A stretch of 64,000 bases of DNA from Mesorhizobium sp. Root552. GTDB taxonomy: Bacteria > Pseudomonadota > Alphaproteobacteria > Rhizobiales > Rhizobiaceae. Numbering within the stretch: position 1 is the first letter of the stretch; each line of letters opens with the position of its first letter. The notes under the pieces are model-generated. The model had not been told where the DNA came from. It saw only the letters and a list, made by a program, of their open reading frames with translations, and made no database searches. Position numbers and translations under genes: made by a program. Positions 63,545 to 64,000 of the stretch are shown piece by piece. The DNA lies in assembly GCF_001427285.1 (NCBI RefSeq), contig NZ_LMFV01000061.1, forward strand, positions 285,050 to 349,049, written 5' to 3'.

Positions 63545-64000
63545 ATGCAATTCATCGATCTCGGCGCTCAGCGCGAACGCATCCGTGACAGGCTGAAGGC
63601 GGCAATCGACAAGGTCGTGAACGAGGGCCGCTATATCCTCGGACCCGAAGTCGCGGAATTCGAAAACAAGCTGGCCGCCTATGTCGGCGTCAAGCACGTC
63701 GTCGCCTGCGCCAACGGCACCGATGCGCTGCTGTTGCCGCTCTATGCCAATGGCATTGGCCCAGGCGATGCTGTCTTCGTTCCGAGCTTCACCTTTGCCG
63801 CCACCGCCGAAGTGGTTGCGCTCGCCAAGGCCGAACCGGTGTTCGTCGATGTCGATGCAGACACCTACAACATCGACATTGCCAGCCTCGAGGCGGCAAT
63901 CGCCATGGTCAAGGCCGAGGGCCGGTTGAAGCCCAAGGCGATCATCCCGGTCGACCTGTTCGGACTGTCAGCCGACTACGAGGCGATCATGGCCATCGCC
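63545..64000 (+). CDS. DegT/DnrJ/EryC1/StrS aminotransferase, N-terminal part
   Basis: 152 codons from ATG 63545 run off the right edge. QFIDLGAQRERIRDRLKAAI then GRYILGPEVAEFENKLAAYV is the typical family start. The PLP-binding ACANGTDALLL and PSFTFAATAEVVALAKAEP confirm it, followed by VFVDVDADTYNID and IPVDLFGLSADY. These enzymes transaminate nucleotide-linked keto sugars for surface polysaccharide. The PLP lysine lies beyond the window. Related to WlbE/PglE-type proteins; substrate unknown. Confidence 0.88.
   Translation, partial: MQFIDLGAQRERIRDRLKAAIDKVVNEGRYILGPEVAEFENKLAAYVGVKHVVACANGTDALLLPLYANGIGPGDAVFVPSFTFAATAEVVALAKAEPVFVDVDADTYNIDIASLEAAIAMVKAEGRLKPKAIIPVDLFGLSADYEAIMAIA

Overview
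The window is about 64 kb of GC-rich chromosome from an alphaproteobacterium. It most likely comes from the order Hyphomicrobiales (rhizobia), family Phyllobacteriaceae, near Mesorhizobium or Aminobacter. The pointers are a MucR-type regulator, DUF2336, DUF1491, DUF5330 and DUF6456 proteins, a DivJ/PleC-type kinase, a betICBA-type choline-sulfate operon, a fructose frcBCA/K locus and a glgPBCA-pgm-glgX operon. Identifications are made by eye from conserved motifs; no database search was possible.

Layout. 1-6.2 kb: DUF2336 end, DUF1491, peptidoglycan-binding protein, membrane histidine kinase, DUF5330, SufE, DUF6456 and a small protein resembling DnaA domain IV. 6.22-8.14 kb: a mobile element bounded by 36-bp imperfect inverted repeats. 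It carries an IS1595-type transposase, a small companion gene and a gene with the RusA Holliday-junction-resolvase motif. 8.3-9.2 kb: a 107-aa hypothetical and a MucR regulator. 9.6-18.4 kb: oligopeptidase B, two c-type cytochromes, iron superoxide dismutase, a branched-chain aminotransferase, a haloacid dehalogenase, an L,D-transpeptidase and a HerA-like ATPase. 18.5-25.6 kb: both methylmalonyl-CoA mutase subunits, a Gre factor, a membrane hypothetical, an R. etli-type asparaginase and a thiolase. 25.6-26.4 kb: a non-coding stretch full of palindromes.

26.4-32.7 kb: betI-betC-(Ser/Thr dehydratase-like)-betA-betB. This set should turn choline-O-sulfate into glycine betaine, and a likely BetI operator lies upstream. 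32.7-36.5 kb, opposite strand: a fused mannose-1-phosphate guanylyltransferase/AGE-epimerase and a phosphomannomutase, a GDP-mannose module. 36.67 kb: tRNA-Pro(CGG) with its own promoter. 36.8-42.1 kb: a peptide ABC transporter operon (binding protein, two permeases, fused double ATPase). 42.4-44.6 kb: a TadE/TadG pair.

44.6-57.4 kb: a seven-gene glycogen operon on the minus strand, glgP-glgB-glgC-glgA-pgm-glgX-GH13 glucosidase. It covers synthesis, branching, phosphorolysis, debranching and glucose-phosphate interconversion. 57.5-63.3 kb: a fructose-type ABC transporter frcB-frcC-frcA, divergent from a ROK repressor, an RbsD/FucU mutarotase and a PfkB sugar kinase. The shared promoter region has a 12-bp-arm palindrome that embeds a TTGACT hexamer facing each way. 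The window ends inside a DegT/DnrJ-type aminotransferase.

Most notable: the IS1595-type element with a RusA-like passenger, whose left end abuts the ribosome-binding site of the DnaA-domain-IV-like gene; glgX, whose conserved N-terminus runs past any ATG/GTG/TTG to a CTG overlapping the pgm stop; the guanylyltransferase-AGE fusion; and stem-loops right after both transporter binding-protein genes.
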